A stretch of 64,000 bases of DNA from Halosimplex rubrum (lineage in GTDB: Archaea > Halobacteriota > Halobacteria > Halobacteriales > Haloarculaceae), in NCBI RefSeq assembly GCF_013415885.1, contig NZ_CP058910.1:558001-622000 (forward strand), written 5' to 3'. Under the pieces are notes generated by a model that was not told the origin of the DNA, did not search any database, and saw only the letters and a program-made list of their open reading frames with translations. Both the position numbers and the translations under genes were made by a program. Positions 49,486 through 58,167 of the stretch are shown piece after piece (positions within the stretch are counted from its first letter, which is position 1; each line of letters starts with the position of its first letter).

Positions 49486-52130
49486 CCCACGGATTCACCG
49501 ATCGAGGCGTCTCGACACAGATCTCGCACGTGTTCGGTATCGCGATCACCACGCTCCTCATCGTCGTGCTGGTGAGCGGCGTCACCGGGTTCGTCCATGA
49601 CGAACGGGCGACCATCGCCGACTCGCAACTCGAGACGGTCGGAAACCAGCTCGCCTCACAGGTCGAACGCGTCGACGAACTCGGACAGCACGGCGGGAAC
49701 GTCTCCGTCGAGACCTCGGTCGACTCGACCGTCGTCGGGACCGACTACCGGGTGCGGATAGCCGACGGGGAGGCGTGTCAGACCGGCACCTTCCACACCG
49801 ATTCCTGTCTCGTCCTCGCCGGGACCGACATCGACGCGAGCGCGAAAGTCCCGCTGAATCTCACGACCGACGTGGGGATCGAGGCGAACGCCGGCGGTCG
49901 GTTCCGGCTCAGCGTCGTCGACTCCCCCGCGAGCACCGGGACGGTCCAACCGCTCGTCGACCGCCAGCCCAGGATCGGGATCGGCAGTTCGTTCGAGGTC
50001 GACCGCTTCGGGACGGTCGTCAGCCCGGTCAACCGCCCGCCGATCGCGAAGTTCACGTTCTCGCCCGGGATGCCCCGGAGCGGCAGCGAAGTACGCTTCG
50101 AGGCGGGCGAGTCGTTCGACGCCGACGGCGAGATCGTCGCCTACAAGTGGGACTTCGGCGCCGACGGGACGTTCGACGCCCTCGGGCGGAACCTCTCGCG
50201 GTCGCTCGATCCCGGCCCCCACGAGGTGACGCTGCGGGTCGTCGACAACGAGGGCGGGACCACCAACGTCACGCGGCGGCTCAGGGTCTCCGGCCTGGCG
50301 TACGGCGGCGACCTGGACGACACGAACGACGGCGCGGACGGCGGCGGCGAGAGCGCGCTCACGTTCTCCGTCACCAACGAGTACCCCGACACGGTCGACA
50401 CGTCGGTCGAGATCGTCGAGATCCTCGTCGACCCGAAAGACGACTCGCTGACCGAGCTGGAGAACGACTGTGACGACGGGGGTAACGACTGCCTGTTCGG
50501 CGAGTGGGACAACGACGAGGAGATCCTCGTCGACGACGGAGACGACGGGACCGTCGATTCGAGGACCGCGACGGACGACTACATCCCCGCTGGAGGGCAG
50601 ATCATCGAACTCGAGGACCCGGTGCGCGTGTCCGACGGCGATAGCGCCCGGTTCTGGATCGGGCAGTTCGCCGAGGGCGACCTGACCGACGCCTTCGATA
50701 TCGGGGTCAGATACCGGGTCGACGGCCGGATGAACTCGACCCTGGTCACCGACGTTCCCGGGAGCCCCAACGTCGACGACGTCCAGATCGAACACGAGGC
50801 CGACGACGACGTCAACCTCGTCGTCCTCGCGGACCGGCAGCTCGATACGGTCGAATTCGACCTCGGCGGCGACCTGAGCGGGACCGCGACGGGTATCGAC
50901 AGTACGACCGCTACCGGCGACCTGTACCGCCACGAGCTGAACGTCGTCGGATCGCTGTCCAGCGGGACCGTGAAGGCGAACCTCACTGTCGCCGAGGCGG
51001 GCGGCGTCCCCGCCTTCGAGACGCGCGGGTCGAAGACGATAAACGAGTCGCTGGCGGTCCTGAGTGGTGACTACGTCTGGCAGTCCCCCGGCGACTGGGA
51101 CGGGGCGACCGACTCCGAGGGCGTCGTCCACGCGTCGTTCGGCGACCGCCAGAGCGACCGGCTCGCGCTGGGCTACCCCGCCGCCGACCAGTTCGGGTCG
51201 GGGCTCGCGGGCTACTGGTCGCTGGACGGGACCGCAGACGATGCCACGGGGTCGGGACTCTCGGGTTCGATGGTCGGCGGCCCGGGAAGCGACCTGGGTG
51301 TCTTCGGGACGGCGAGCTACCAGTTCGACGGGGACGACGACTACGTCGACATCGGAGACGACCTCGGGGACGTCCACCGAGGCACGTCGTCGCTCTCGGC
51401 GTGGGTCCAGACGGCCGCTTCCGGGAACCCGCAGACGTGGCAGTCGCCCGGTATCCTCGGCATCGAAGAGAACGGGGGCACTGACGACATCTTCTGGGGA
51501 TGGGTCGACCAGTTCGGCCAGATAGGCATTCAGGCGGGCGACAGCGCAGCCGCGATGAGTTCGACGGAGATCGACGACGGGCAGTGGCACCACGTCGCCA
51601 TGACCTACAACGCGTCGACGGGCCAGGAACAGGTGTTCGTCGACGGCGACCTCGAGGACTCGGTGACGACCAGAACGGGACCGACAGGTACCGACTTCGG
51701 CAGTATCGGCCGCATCGAGGACACCGCCGGCTCCGAGGAGTACTTCGACGGGAACCTCGACGAGGTCCGGTCGTACGACAGGGTGCTTTCGGCGTCGGCG
51801 GTCGAGGAACTCGCCGACCTGAACGGGACGCTGACGACGGGATGGCAGTCGGGGACGCAACCGCTCGGCCCGTCGAACGCCTCGCTCCAGTACGCGGCGG
51901 ACATCCCGTCGGCGACGGGTATCAACGTCACCGTCGCGGCCGATTACGACGGCGACGGCACTGCGGAGGAACGCAGCGACGTGATCGAACTCCGCGACGG
52001 ACAGAACGCGGTCGACGTGACCGGCCTCTCGGGCACGGCCCGTGACTTCCGGATCGAGGTCGAACTCGAGACGGGGTCTGTGGTCAAATCACCGACGCTC
52101 AAGCGGGTCGGCCTCACGGAGGACGCATGA
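49482..52130 (+). CDS. Large pilin-like surface protein with PKD and LamG-type domains
   Basis: An 882-residue protein. After a leader FTDRGVSTQISHVFGIAITT and a membrane helix (LLIVVLVSGVTGFV) comes a pilin-type ectodomain with a Cys pair (EACQTG...DSCLVLAG). A PKD domain follows at about 185-265 (AKFTFSPGMPRSGSEVRFEA, then KWDFGADGTF). A concanavalin-A/LamG domain occupies about 565-770 (GYWSLDGTADDATGSGLSGS, QFDGDDDYVDIGDD, WHHVAMTYNASTG, NLDEVRSYDRVLS). LamG folds typically bind glycans or proteins. Together these suggest an adhesive tip or surface anchor. Confidence 0.85.
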   Translation: MTHGFTDRGVSTQISHVFGIAITTLLIVVLVSGVTGFVHDERATIADSQLETVGNQLASQVERVDELGQHGGNVSVETSVDSTVVGTDYRVRIADGEACQTGTFHTDSCLVLAGTDIDASAKVPLNLTTDVGIEANAGGRFRLSVVDSPASTGTVQPLVDRQPRIGIGSSFEVDRFGTVVSPVNRPPIAKFTFSPGMPRSGSEVRFEAGESFDADGEIVAYKWDFGADGTFDALGRNLSRSLDPGPHEVTLRVVDNEGGTTNVTRRLRVSGLAYGGDLDDTNDGADGGGESALTFSVTNEYPDTVDTSVEIVEILVDPKDDSLTELENDCDDGGNDCLFGEWDNDEEILVDDGDDGTVDSRTATDDYIPAGGQIIELEDPVRVSDGDSARFWIGQFAEGDLTDAFDIGVRYRVDGRMNSTLVTDVPGSPNVDDVQIEHEADDDVNLVVLADRQLDTVEFDLGGDLSGTATGIDSTTATGDLYRHELNVVGSLSSGTVKANLTVAEAGGVPAFETRGSKTINESLAVLSGDYVWQSPGDWDGATDSEGVVHASFGDRQSDRLALGYPAADQFGSGLAGYWSLDGTADDATGSGLSGSMVGGPGSDLGVFGTASYQFDGDDDYVDIGDDLGDVHRGTSSLSAWVQTAASGNPQTWQSPGILGIEENGGTDDIFWGWVDQFGQIGIQAGDSAAAMSSTEIDDGQWHHVAMTYNASTGQEQVFVDGDLEDSVTTRTGPTGTDFGSIGRIEDTAGSEEYFDGNLDEVRSYDRVLSASAVEELADLNGTLTTGWQSGTQPLGPSNASLQYAADIPSATGINVTVAADYDGDGTAEERSDVIELRDGQNAVDVTGLSGTARDFRIEVELETGSVVKSPTLKRVGLTEDA

Positions 52131-52876
52131 GACTCCACGACGACGACCGCGGCGTCCGGAACCTGGTCGGATTCACGCTCACGTTCGCTATCATCGTCGT
52201 CGCCGTCGGATTCGTGGCGACGACCGGGTATCAGCAACTCGGCGACCTGAGCCGGAACGAACAGCTCGACAACGCGGAGTCGGCGATGGAGCTGGTCGCC
52301 TCGGACGTTCGGCAGCTCGAGGGGAGCCAGGCCGTCGTCCGGACGAACGACCTGTCGCTGTCGGGCGGGTCGCTGACGGTGCTCGACGGACCGACGATGC
52401 GCGTCAGGGCGGAGAACACCGACTTCGACCGGACGTTCGACATCGGTGGCCTCCAGTACGCCTACGGACGGTCGACGATCACCGTCGAGAACGGCGGCGT
52501 GTTCTGGACGAACGGCGAGGGGAACACGGCGACCGTCGACCGCCCGGCGCTCACCTGCACCGACGAGCACGCGATGGTGTCGGTCGTCCGCCTGACGCCG
52601 GCGTCGACCGCCCAGACCGGCGCCGACTACGTCTCGGTCACCACCGAGCGCCAGTCGAGCGAGCTCCGGTTCCCGATGAACCGGACCGGACCGGACAGCG
52701 CGGCCGCCGCCGACGAACTTCGGGTGACGGTCTCGTCGCCGCGGTCGGCGGCCTGGGGACGATACTTCGAGAGCGCGGGGAACTGGACCGCCGCGGCCTC
52801 GCCCGACACCTATCGCTGTGACGGGATCGACGCCATGTACGTCCGCGAAACGGTCGTGTCGGTGTCGATCCGATAG
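52127..52876 (+). CDS. Pilin-like exported protein 5
   Basis: A 249-residue protein. The leader RLHDDDRGVRNLVGFTLTFA gives the R-G-V cleavage-type motif, followed by the helix AIIVVAVGFVATTG and the heptad-like NEQLDNAESAMELVASDVRQ. The beta-rich ectodomain has two cysteines (LTCTDEH and YRCDG). It begins in an ATGA overlap and closes the operon. Gene 6 on the other strand converges on it. Confidence 0.7.
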   Translation: MRLHDDDRGVRNLVGFTLTFAIIVVAVGFVATTGYQQLGDLSRNEQLDNAESAMELVASDVRQLEGSQAVVRTNDLSLSGGSLTVLDGPTMRVRAENTDFDRTFDIGGLQYAYGRSTITVENGGVFWTNGEGNTATVDRPALTCTDEHAMVSVVRLTPASTAQTGADYVSVTTERQSSELRFPMNRTGPDSAAAADELRVTVSSPRSAAWGRYFESAGNWTAAASPDTYRCDGIDAMYVRETVVSVSIR

Positions 52877-52967
52877 CCGAGCGGAGCGCGCACGAGCGGA
52901 TAGCCCGTCGGTGGGTCTCGATCCGGTGGCCCGCGGTAGAAGCGCCGATCCGGAACCCCGGTGGTTC

Positions 52968-55178
52968 TCAGCCGGCGACCCGAACGTCGTTGACTCTGAC
53001 GTTGACGATCCCTTCCGGTGTCGCCTCGGACTCCGCCAGCCCGACCTGATACAGCAGGACCAGACGGTTCGTGGAGTTGGTCCCGTCGGGGTACTCGAGG
53101 ACGACCAGCGCCTGGTTGCTCTTCATGTGGGTGATGTTGGAGGTGGTGTTGAGTCGCACGTCCGACCGGGAGTCGATCGCGTCTCTGACCGACTCCTGCC
53201 ACCAGGCGGGGTCGTCGCGCTCGAAGAACGTGGTCATGTTTTTACCGTCGAGGAACACCGACGCGTTGCCGGCGCCGACGGCGTCATCGCGCGTGGTCAT
53301 GTTCGAACATCTGGTGACCTGATAGGTCGAGCCGTTGTGCGACCGGGTGATCCCCGTCCCGCGCCACTCGGCGCAGTTGTACGTCGAGGCGTTGAACGAG
53401 ACCGTCTCGTTGTCGGTGACCGCGAAGGCGTGACTGAACAGCGTCGGTGACGTCGGGTCGTTGATGTTGAGGTACCGCGTCCCGTCGGTGACGTTGACCG
53501 CGACCCGGTCGGTGTCGCCGGCGATCTGGGGCGCGTACGCCCCCCCGGCGCCGGTCTGGAGACTCGTCGACGTGGGGAGCCGCGCGATCTGCTTGGTGCT
53601 GGAGATGCGGGTCGCGATATTGACGAACACTTCCGAGAGGTCGTCCTTGTCGCTGGCGTAGTAGTACTCCCCGCCGGTCGTCGTAGCAATCTCCTGTAGC
53701 ACGGATTCGTTGAAGTCGCCGGTCGACTGCCCGAACCCGACGGTGTACACAGCTGCATCCTGCTGAGCGGACGTGGAAGCTCGCTGTTCTGCCGCCTCGT
53801 TGGGATCGCCTGAGTCGATCCCGTCCATCGTGTGCCCGTTGAACTCTCCGTCGGAGAGGAAGACGACGATGCTTTCTCGGGTTTGGTTGCTCTTGAGGTG
53901 TTGCAGGACGTTCGCCACGTCAACGCCGGCGCTCCCGTAGGTCGACACATACGAGTTCGCCGGTCCGGTTGTATCGACAGTCGAGTTGAACGCGTCGCTC
54001 GGCGGGGTCAGGTATCTCCCGTGAGTCAGGTACGGCCACGCCGCATCCGATCCGTCGGTGTACGACGGACCGGCACCCGGCTGGGAGTAACCGACCAGAC
54101 CGACTCTGTCCTTTGACGCGTTCAGTTGCCCGGTGAACTGTTTTATCGCGTCCTGTGCGGCTTGGATCTTTCTGACCCCGTCCGATGTCGTACTCAGCAT
54201 CGATCCGGACTCGTCGACGACGAACACCACATCCAGCGGCGGTCCGGTGACGTTCTGGGCGTCCTCGATGCGTCGGATCTGGCCGATGTCGACGCGGTTC
54301 TTCGAGAGCGCCTCGACGTAGACGCTGTACTGGTTGCTGGTGTTTTTAGTGACGCGGACGGTGTTGCCGTCGATCTCGACGTCGTCCATGTACGGCGCCC
54401 CCGACATGTTGATGACGTGGTTGCGGCTATCGTCGACGCGCCGGGGGAGTCGATCCTGCGTCAGCGTGACCCGGACCGTCCGGTTCGAGTCGAACGTCTC
54501 GGGTTCGGTCCCGAGTTCCGCCGCCAGATACTGGCCCCACGCCTCGTAGAAGTCGCTCCGGACCTCGACCGTGACGTTGTTCGGCCGGGCGCAGGTTCCC
54601 GTGATGACCTGCTGGGACCGCCGCACCGACTCGCGCTGGGAGGTCGTCGCGTTGTAGAACGCCCGGTTGTTGGCGTTCGAGACCTCGCCGGTCATGTTCG
54701 TCACCGCGATGTCGAGGCTCCCGTTGCGGAACTGGAAGTCCGGTGCCGTCTGCATCGCGCTCCCCTCGTCGCCGCCGACCCAGACGCCGCCCGCCTCGTA
54801 GGCGACGGTCTCGTCGTCGGCGTTCTCGTATCGTATCGAACTCAGCGGGATGTTCGTCGCGCACGTCGCGTTCTCGTTGACGGTGACGTTCAGGAACCCG
54901 TCGCGGACGAGTCGGGCCCTGTTTCGTTCCAGTTCGCCGAGCGAGAACCGCTCGCGGGCCGAGTACTCCGAGTTGGTCAGCGTCGCGAGTTTCGAGTCGG
55001 CCCCCTCCATGACGACGCGTGCGCTCGTATCGGCCCGGTCCTGCTGGAGCGACTCGATGACCGTCGATCCGCCGTACAGGACCAGCATCGCCCCCACCAA
55101 CACCAGCCCGATCAGTATCACCATCCCGATGATGCCCGTCTGCCCCCTCGCGTCCGCGCTCTTCCGGTTCGTTCCCAT
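52968..55178 (-). CDS. Pilin-like VWA-domain surface protein
   Basis: A 736-residue protein. The leader KSADARGQTGIIGMVILIGL is prepilin-like (R-G-Q before a hydrophobic helix). A VWA domain is embedded at about 300-510. Its MIDAS motif is intact (VVFVVDESGSMLSTTSDG, then a downstream Thr-rich region, YGSAGVDVANVLQHL and VFLSDGEFNGHT). VWA domains bind ligands through a divalent metal. The ectodomain has Cys pairs and many N-x-S/T sites. It converges on the pilin-like operon and shares its N-terminal architecture. The ATG at 55178 is chosen; a TTG at 55187 would add three residues. Confidence 0.88.
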   Translation of the reverse strand: MGTNRKSADARGQTGIIGMVILIGLVLVGAMLVLYGGSTVIESLQQDRADTSARVVMEGADSKLATLTNSEYSARERFSLGELERNRARLVRDGFLNVTVNENATCATNIPLSSIRYENADDETVAYEAGGVWVGGDEGSAMQTAPDFQFRNGSLDIAVTNMTGEVSNANNRAFYNATTSQRESVRRSQQVITGTCARPNNVTVEVRSDFYEAWGQYLAAELGTEPETFDSNRTVRVTLTQDRLPRRVDDSRNHVINMSGAPYMDDVEIDGNTVRVTKNTSNQYSVYVEALSKNRVDIGQIRRIEDAQNVTGPPLDVVFVVDESGSMLSTTSDGVRKIQAAQDAIKQFTGQLNASKDRVGLVGYSQPGAGPSYTDGSDAAWPYLTHGRYLTPPSDAFNSTVDTTGPANSYVSTYGSAGVDVANVLQHLKSNQTRESIVVFLSDGEFNGHTMDGIDSGDPNEAAEQRASTSAQQDAAVYTVGFGQSTGDFNESVLQEIATTTGGEYYYASDKDDLSEVFVNIATRISSTKQIARLPTSTSLQTGAGGAYAPQIAGDTDRVAVNVTDGTRYLNINDPTSPTLFSHAFAVTDNETVSFNASTYNCAEWRGTGITRSHNGSTYQVTRCSNMTTRDDAVGAGNASVFLDGKNMTTFFERDDPAWWQESVRDAIDSRSDVRLNTTSNITHMKSNQALVVLEYPDGTNSTNRLVLLYQVGLAESEATPEGIVNVRVNDVRVAG

Positions 55179-55284
55179 ATGACCCAAATCTTGTTCCCAG
55201 TTGCGGATGGCCGATCAAAAGTGTATCGGTGAGATGACTCGTCCCCGCCTGCGTCGCCGACGGCGCGGGGATCGCCGTCAGCGC

Positions 55285-55292
55285 GCTTATGT
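55285..55292 (+). promoter_or_regulatory. TATA-like box of the 55315 gene
   Basis: The motif gcttatgt lies 23-30 nt before GTG 55315 and supports that start over the longer in-frame opening at 55201. Confidence 0.45.
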
Positions 55293-55314
55293 CCGTTCGC
55301 GCCAACCACTGCCC

Positions 55315-56325
55315 GTGCAGGAGTTCGCGTTCGAACTCGCGCTGTGTGCCCATCTGGAAGGCCCCGAGCGGGTGGTCGGCCGCCAGCTCGGCGCCGCGGT
55401 CCACGGTCGCCGCGTCGCGGACGTGTGTCTGGTCGAGCCGGGCCCCGAGTTCGAGGGCCGCGCGGCGATCACGCCCGAGACGATCCCCCCGTTGGCGATC
55501 GAGAGCGCCGTCGGGCCGGGCACCGCCCGGTCGGTCACCGACGCCTTCGACTGCCACCCCGACCGCGCCCGCGCGGTCGCCCAGCGGGCGGTCGAACTGG
55601 GCTTCTTCGAGCGCGAACGGGCGGGCGCGAGCACGGCCGTCCGCGCGACCGTCCGCTATCCCGACGACTGGTTCGACTCGCTGGTCGGCATCGAGAACAA
55701 GCCCGACCTGAACCGGCCGGGCGACCTCCGGGACCAGCTGCGGATCGACGCCTCGCTGGGCGTCTTCGACGAGGTGATACTCGCGACGGAGACGTACGTC
55801 ACCGGCGCCCACCTCAACCGCCTGCCCGACGCGGTCGGGGTCTGGCGGTTCGACCCCGAGACCGGCGAGCGCGAGGTCGTCCGCGAGCCCGAGTCGCTGG
55901 AGACCGACGGACCGGGCATCGAACTCCTCGACCGCGAGCCGGGCCGCGCCGAGGTGCGGCCGGTCACCGCCGCCGAGAAGCGCCGCCAGCGCCGACGGAT
56001 CGCCGAACGGGCCTACGGGAAGGGATGGCGGACCTACGAGCTGCCCGACTGCGAGCGGTGCGCCCCGGGCGACGCCGAACCGGCCGAAGTCGCCGACGCG
56101 GGGCTGCCGTGGTGCGCGTGGGGCGAGGAACTCGTCCGCCCGGTGGCCGACTGCGGGCCGGCGTGTCCGGGGTACGAGCCGGTCGACGGCGACGGCGAAC
56201 ACGGAGACGCGGGCGACGACCCGCCGACGGGCGACCGGGACGCCATCCGCGCCCGGCGGAGCGCCTGGGAGCCGGACCCGGCGGGTGTCGACCGCCGACA
56301 GGCCGGCCTCGACCGCTTTCTCTGA
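55315..56325 (+). CDS. Conserved haloarchaeal protein, DUF5787-like
   Basis: A 336-residue protein beginning QEFAFELALCAHLEGPERVV with the VVGRQLGAAVHGRRVADVC motif I associate with DUF5787. The middle has DDWFDSLVGIENKPDLNRPG and DLRDQLRIDASLGVFDEVIL. This D...E-N/x-K arrangement with an E-x-K core is nuclease-like (restriction-endonuclease fold), though this is inference. The C-terminal part has Cys pairs (CERCAPG, WCAWG, CGPACPGY) that may bind zinc. The start GTG at 55315 is set by the TATA-like box. Confidence 0.75.
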   Translation: MQEFAFELALCAHLEGPERVVGRQLGAAVHGRRVADVCLVEPGPEFEGRAAITPETIPPLAIESAVGPGTARSVTDAFDCHPDRARAVAQRAVELGFFERERAGASTAVRATVRYPDDWFDSLVGIENKPDLNRPGDLRDQLRIDASLGVFDEVILATETYVTGAHLNRLPDAVGVWRFDPETGEREVVREPESLETDGPGIELLDREPGRAEVRPVTAAEKRRQRRRIAERAYGKGWRTYELPDCERCAPGDAEPAEVADAGLPWCAWGEELVRPVADCGPACPGYEPVDGDGEHGDAGDDPPTGDRDAIRARRSAWEPDPAGVDRRQAGLDRFL

Positions 56326-56326
56326 G

Positions 56327-56566
56327 TCACTCGGCCGCGTCGCCGGTCGCGTCGTCGCCGGTGTCGTTCGTCCGCTCGCGCAGGTAGCGGGCCCCGGCGA
56401 CGTACACGAGCGTGAAGATCAGGACAAACGACGCCGTCTCTGCGGGCGCGACCGCCCCGTCGAGGACGAGTTGCACCCCGACGTAGGCCACCGCCGCGAC
56501 CGCCGCGACGACGACCGTCGCGAGGACGGGGCGCTCGACCGCGATATCGTCCGATTCCATGTTCAT
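56327..56566 (-). CDS. Small two-helix membrane protein
   Basis: A 79-residue protein starting MNMESDDIAVERPVLATVVV. Two hydrophobic segments (about 14-33 and 43-60) are separated by a short loop, and an acidic tail ends TGDDATGDAAE. Upstream in-frame sequence is not credible. It converges on the DUF5787-like gene with one base between the stops. Function unknown. Confidence 0.6.
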   Translation of the reverse strand: MNMESDDIAVERPVLATVVVAAVAAVAYVGVQLVLDGAVAPAETASFVLIFTLVYVAGARYLRERTNDTGDDATGDAAE

Positions 56567-56752
56567 GGCACGCCCCACGGCCTCGATCCGCATAGCTGTG
56601 TGGGAGCGTGCTCCCCGGCGCCGACGGCCCGTACGCTCGTTCCATGCGAAACAGGGGGCGCCGCCGCGAAACGCTCGACGCCGCCGTGTCGCGACCGTCG
56701 AGCCGCACGGGACGGGCCAAGCGTTTAGACGTGTGAACACGACACACATCAC

Positions 56753-57286
56753 ATGGACAGCCGCGAGTACGCGTTCGAGGGGCAGCGACCGGAGGTCCAC
56801 GGATACGCCCACGTGAGTCGGGAGGCGACGCTGGTCGGTGACGTGACCGTCGAGGCGAACGCGAGCGTCTGGCCGGGGACGGTCCTACGCGGGGACGTGG
56901 GACCGGTTCGAGTCGGTCGCGAGTCGGCCGTCGGCGACAACGCCACCGTCCACGCCTCGGCGATCGGCGGGAAAGCGATGGTCGGCCACAGCGCGGTGCT
57001 GAACGACACGACCGTCGAGGACGGCGCGCTGGTCGGGTTCAACTCCACCGTCAGCGACGCCGTCATCGGCGCGGGGAGCATCGTCGCGATGGGTACCGTC
57101 GTCCCGGCGGGCTACGAGGTGCCGCCGGAGTCGTTCGTCCGCGGGACCCCCGCCACGGTCACGCCGCTCTCGGAGACGAACATCGACCCCGGCGCCGTCT
57201 TCGAGGCGTTCAGCTCCGGCGACTACGCCAACCTCGCCGACCGCCACGAGGAGCTGTTCGGTGGTCCCGACCCGGGCGGGGAGTAG
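56753..57286 (+). CDS. Gamma-carbonic-anhydrase-like hexapeptide-repeat protein
   Basis: A 177-residue left-handed beta-helix. Hexapeptide turns run from about residue 18 to 130 (VSREATLVGDVTVEANASVW, TVLRGDVGPVRVG). Two of the three zinc-ligand His are in place (NATVHAS and MVGHSAVL). The third His position (H-x-x-x-x-H in GHxAxxH) is Asn here: GHSAVLN. Metal binding or catalysis may therefore be weak or altered. A TATA-like cgtttag lies about 27 nt upstream. Confidence 0.9.
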   Translation: MDSREYAFEGQRPEVHGYAHVSREATLVGDVTVEANASVWPGTVLRGDVGPVRVGRESAVGDNATVHASAIGGKAMVGHSAVLNDTTVEDGALVGFNSTVSDAVIGAGSIVAMGTVVPAGYEVPPESFVRGTPATVTPLSETNIDPGAVFEAFSSGDYANLADRHEELFGGPDPGGE

Positions 57287-57390
57287 TCACTCCCGGTCGG
57301 TCGAGCGCCTCGACGACGGTCCGGACCATCCCCTCGTTGACAATCCAGCGGAAAACGACGCGGCCGCGCGAGGACCCGGTTTGCGACCCC

Positions 57391-57840
57391 TCAGAGGCCG
57401 TTCGTGTTCACCGCGGTGGTCACGTCGCGCCAGTTGCGGACGGTCCAGTAGCCGAGGCCGGAGGCGATCATCGCGGCCGACAGCAGGTACACCGAGAGGT
57501 GCGAGGCGACCACGGCGTCGGGGTGGGTCAGCCCGTAGACGACGCCTTCGGTGCCCAGCCCGATCATGACGAAGCCGACGACGCCGACGCCCGCCGCGGT
57601 GACGAGCGCGGGCCGCCCGTAGTACTCGGAGTGTTCGGCCGCCAGCACGGCGGCGACGAAGCCGACCGACCCGGCGAGCACGTAGAGGGGCAGTCGCCCG
57701 ACCAGCCCCGCCGCGTCGCCCGACGCGATCCCGACGATCCCCAGAAAGGCCGCCGTCAGCGCGAGCGTCGTCGCGCAGATGAGCGGCCCCGCCCGTGCCA
57801 GTACGTCCCGTTCGAGATACCCGTTCGCCGACGTAGCCAT
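57391..57840 (-). CDS. Four-helix integral membrane protein, unknown function
   Basis: A 149-residue protein with four hydrophobic segments (LICATTLALTAAFLGIVGIA, LPLYVLAGSVGFVAAVLA, ALVTAAGVGVVGFVMIGLG and VYLLSAAMIASGLGYW). A poly-A/T TATA-like element (gtttttg) lies about 23-31 nt upstream. A GTG three bases upstream is an alternative start. No family recognised. Confidence 0.65.
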   Translation of the reverse strand: MATSANGYLERDVLARAGPLICATTLALTAAFLGIVGIASGDAAGLVGRLPLYVLAGSVGFVAAVLAAEHSEYYGRPALVTAAGVGVVGFVMIGLGTEGVVYGLTHPDAVVASHLSVYLLSAAMIASGLGYWTVRNWRDVTTAVNTNGL

Positions 57841-57961
57841 CACTACAGAGACGGCCGTCTCCCTACAAAAACACCCGTCAGCCGGGCGTCTGACCCCTGT
57901 GAACGGAGTGATGGATCTCGTTCGTCGTCCGACCGCCCGTACCAGCCCCTTCCCTCCGAAA

Positions 57962-57968
57962 CCTATTT
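57962..57968 (+). promoter_or_regulatory. TATA-like box upstream of the trpS leader ORF
   Basis: cctattt lies 27-33 nt before the ATG at 57995, the spacing seen for leaderless genes elsewhere in the window. It is the only AT-rich element in the 57900-58167 region. Confidence 0.4.
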
Positions 57969-57994
57969 GCCCGCCAGCGGGCTACCGGTAGGTG

Positions 57995-58078
57995 ATGACG
58001 CGGTCCGCTCTCGCGTGGCGCTGGCGCTCGCCCGCTCCGAGAGCGGACGGTACCGCGAGCGCGGTCGGTCGGGCCTAA
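57995..58078 (+). CDS. Candidate 27-codon leader ORF with two Trp codons
   Basis: An ATG at 57995 opens a short frame, MTRSALAWRWRSP onward, ending in TAA at 58076-58078. Codons 8 and 10 are Trp, separated by one Arg, just upstream of the Trp-tRNA synthetase gene. The start is at leaderless distance from the TATA-like box. Evidence is position and content only; it may be chance in GC-rich sequence. Confidence 0.3.
   Translation: MTRSALAWRWRSPAPRADGTASAVGRA
58003..58048 (+). other. Stem-loop overlapping the trpS leader ORF
   Basis: GTCCGCTCTCG (58003-58013) pairs perfectly with CGAGAGCGGAC (58038-58048) around a 24-nt loop that contains both Trp codons (58016-58018 and 58022-58024). The loop could open or close with ribosome position. 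Confidence 0.45.
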
Positions 58079-58167
58079 CCCGGCCGCCCGGGACGCGGTG
58101 CTCACTCGTTCTCCCGCTCGCTCGCCCGCCAGCCACCGCACACCCACCGACACACCCACCGACACAC

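Larger units (their letters stand above)
57844..58167. other. Long structured leader upstream of trpS
   Basis: This 324-nt interval holds a TATA-like cctattt at 57962-57968, so trpS would have a leader of about 170-180 nt, unusual in a leaderless background. It contains a hairpin GCCCGC-ca-GCGGGC at about 57969-57982, an 11-bp inverted repeat (58003-58013 with 58038-58048), and a possible 27-codon ORF at 57995. The last 40 nt before trpS contain tandem cacccaccgacaca copies. Confidence 0.5.

Noticed and set aside
58130-58166. Tandem cacccaccgacaca copies before trpS as a distinct regulatory repeat
   Set aside because: Only two or three short imperfect copies; compatible with chance in CA-rich sequence.
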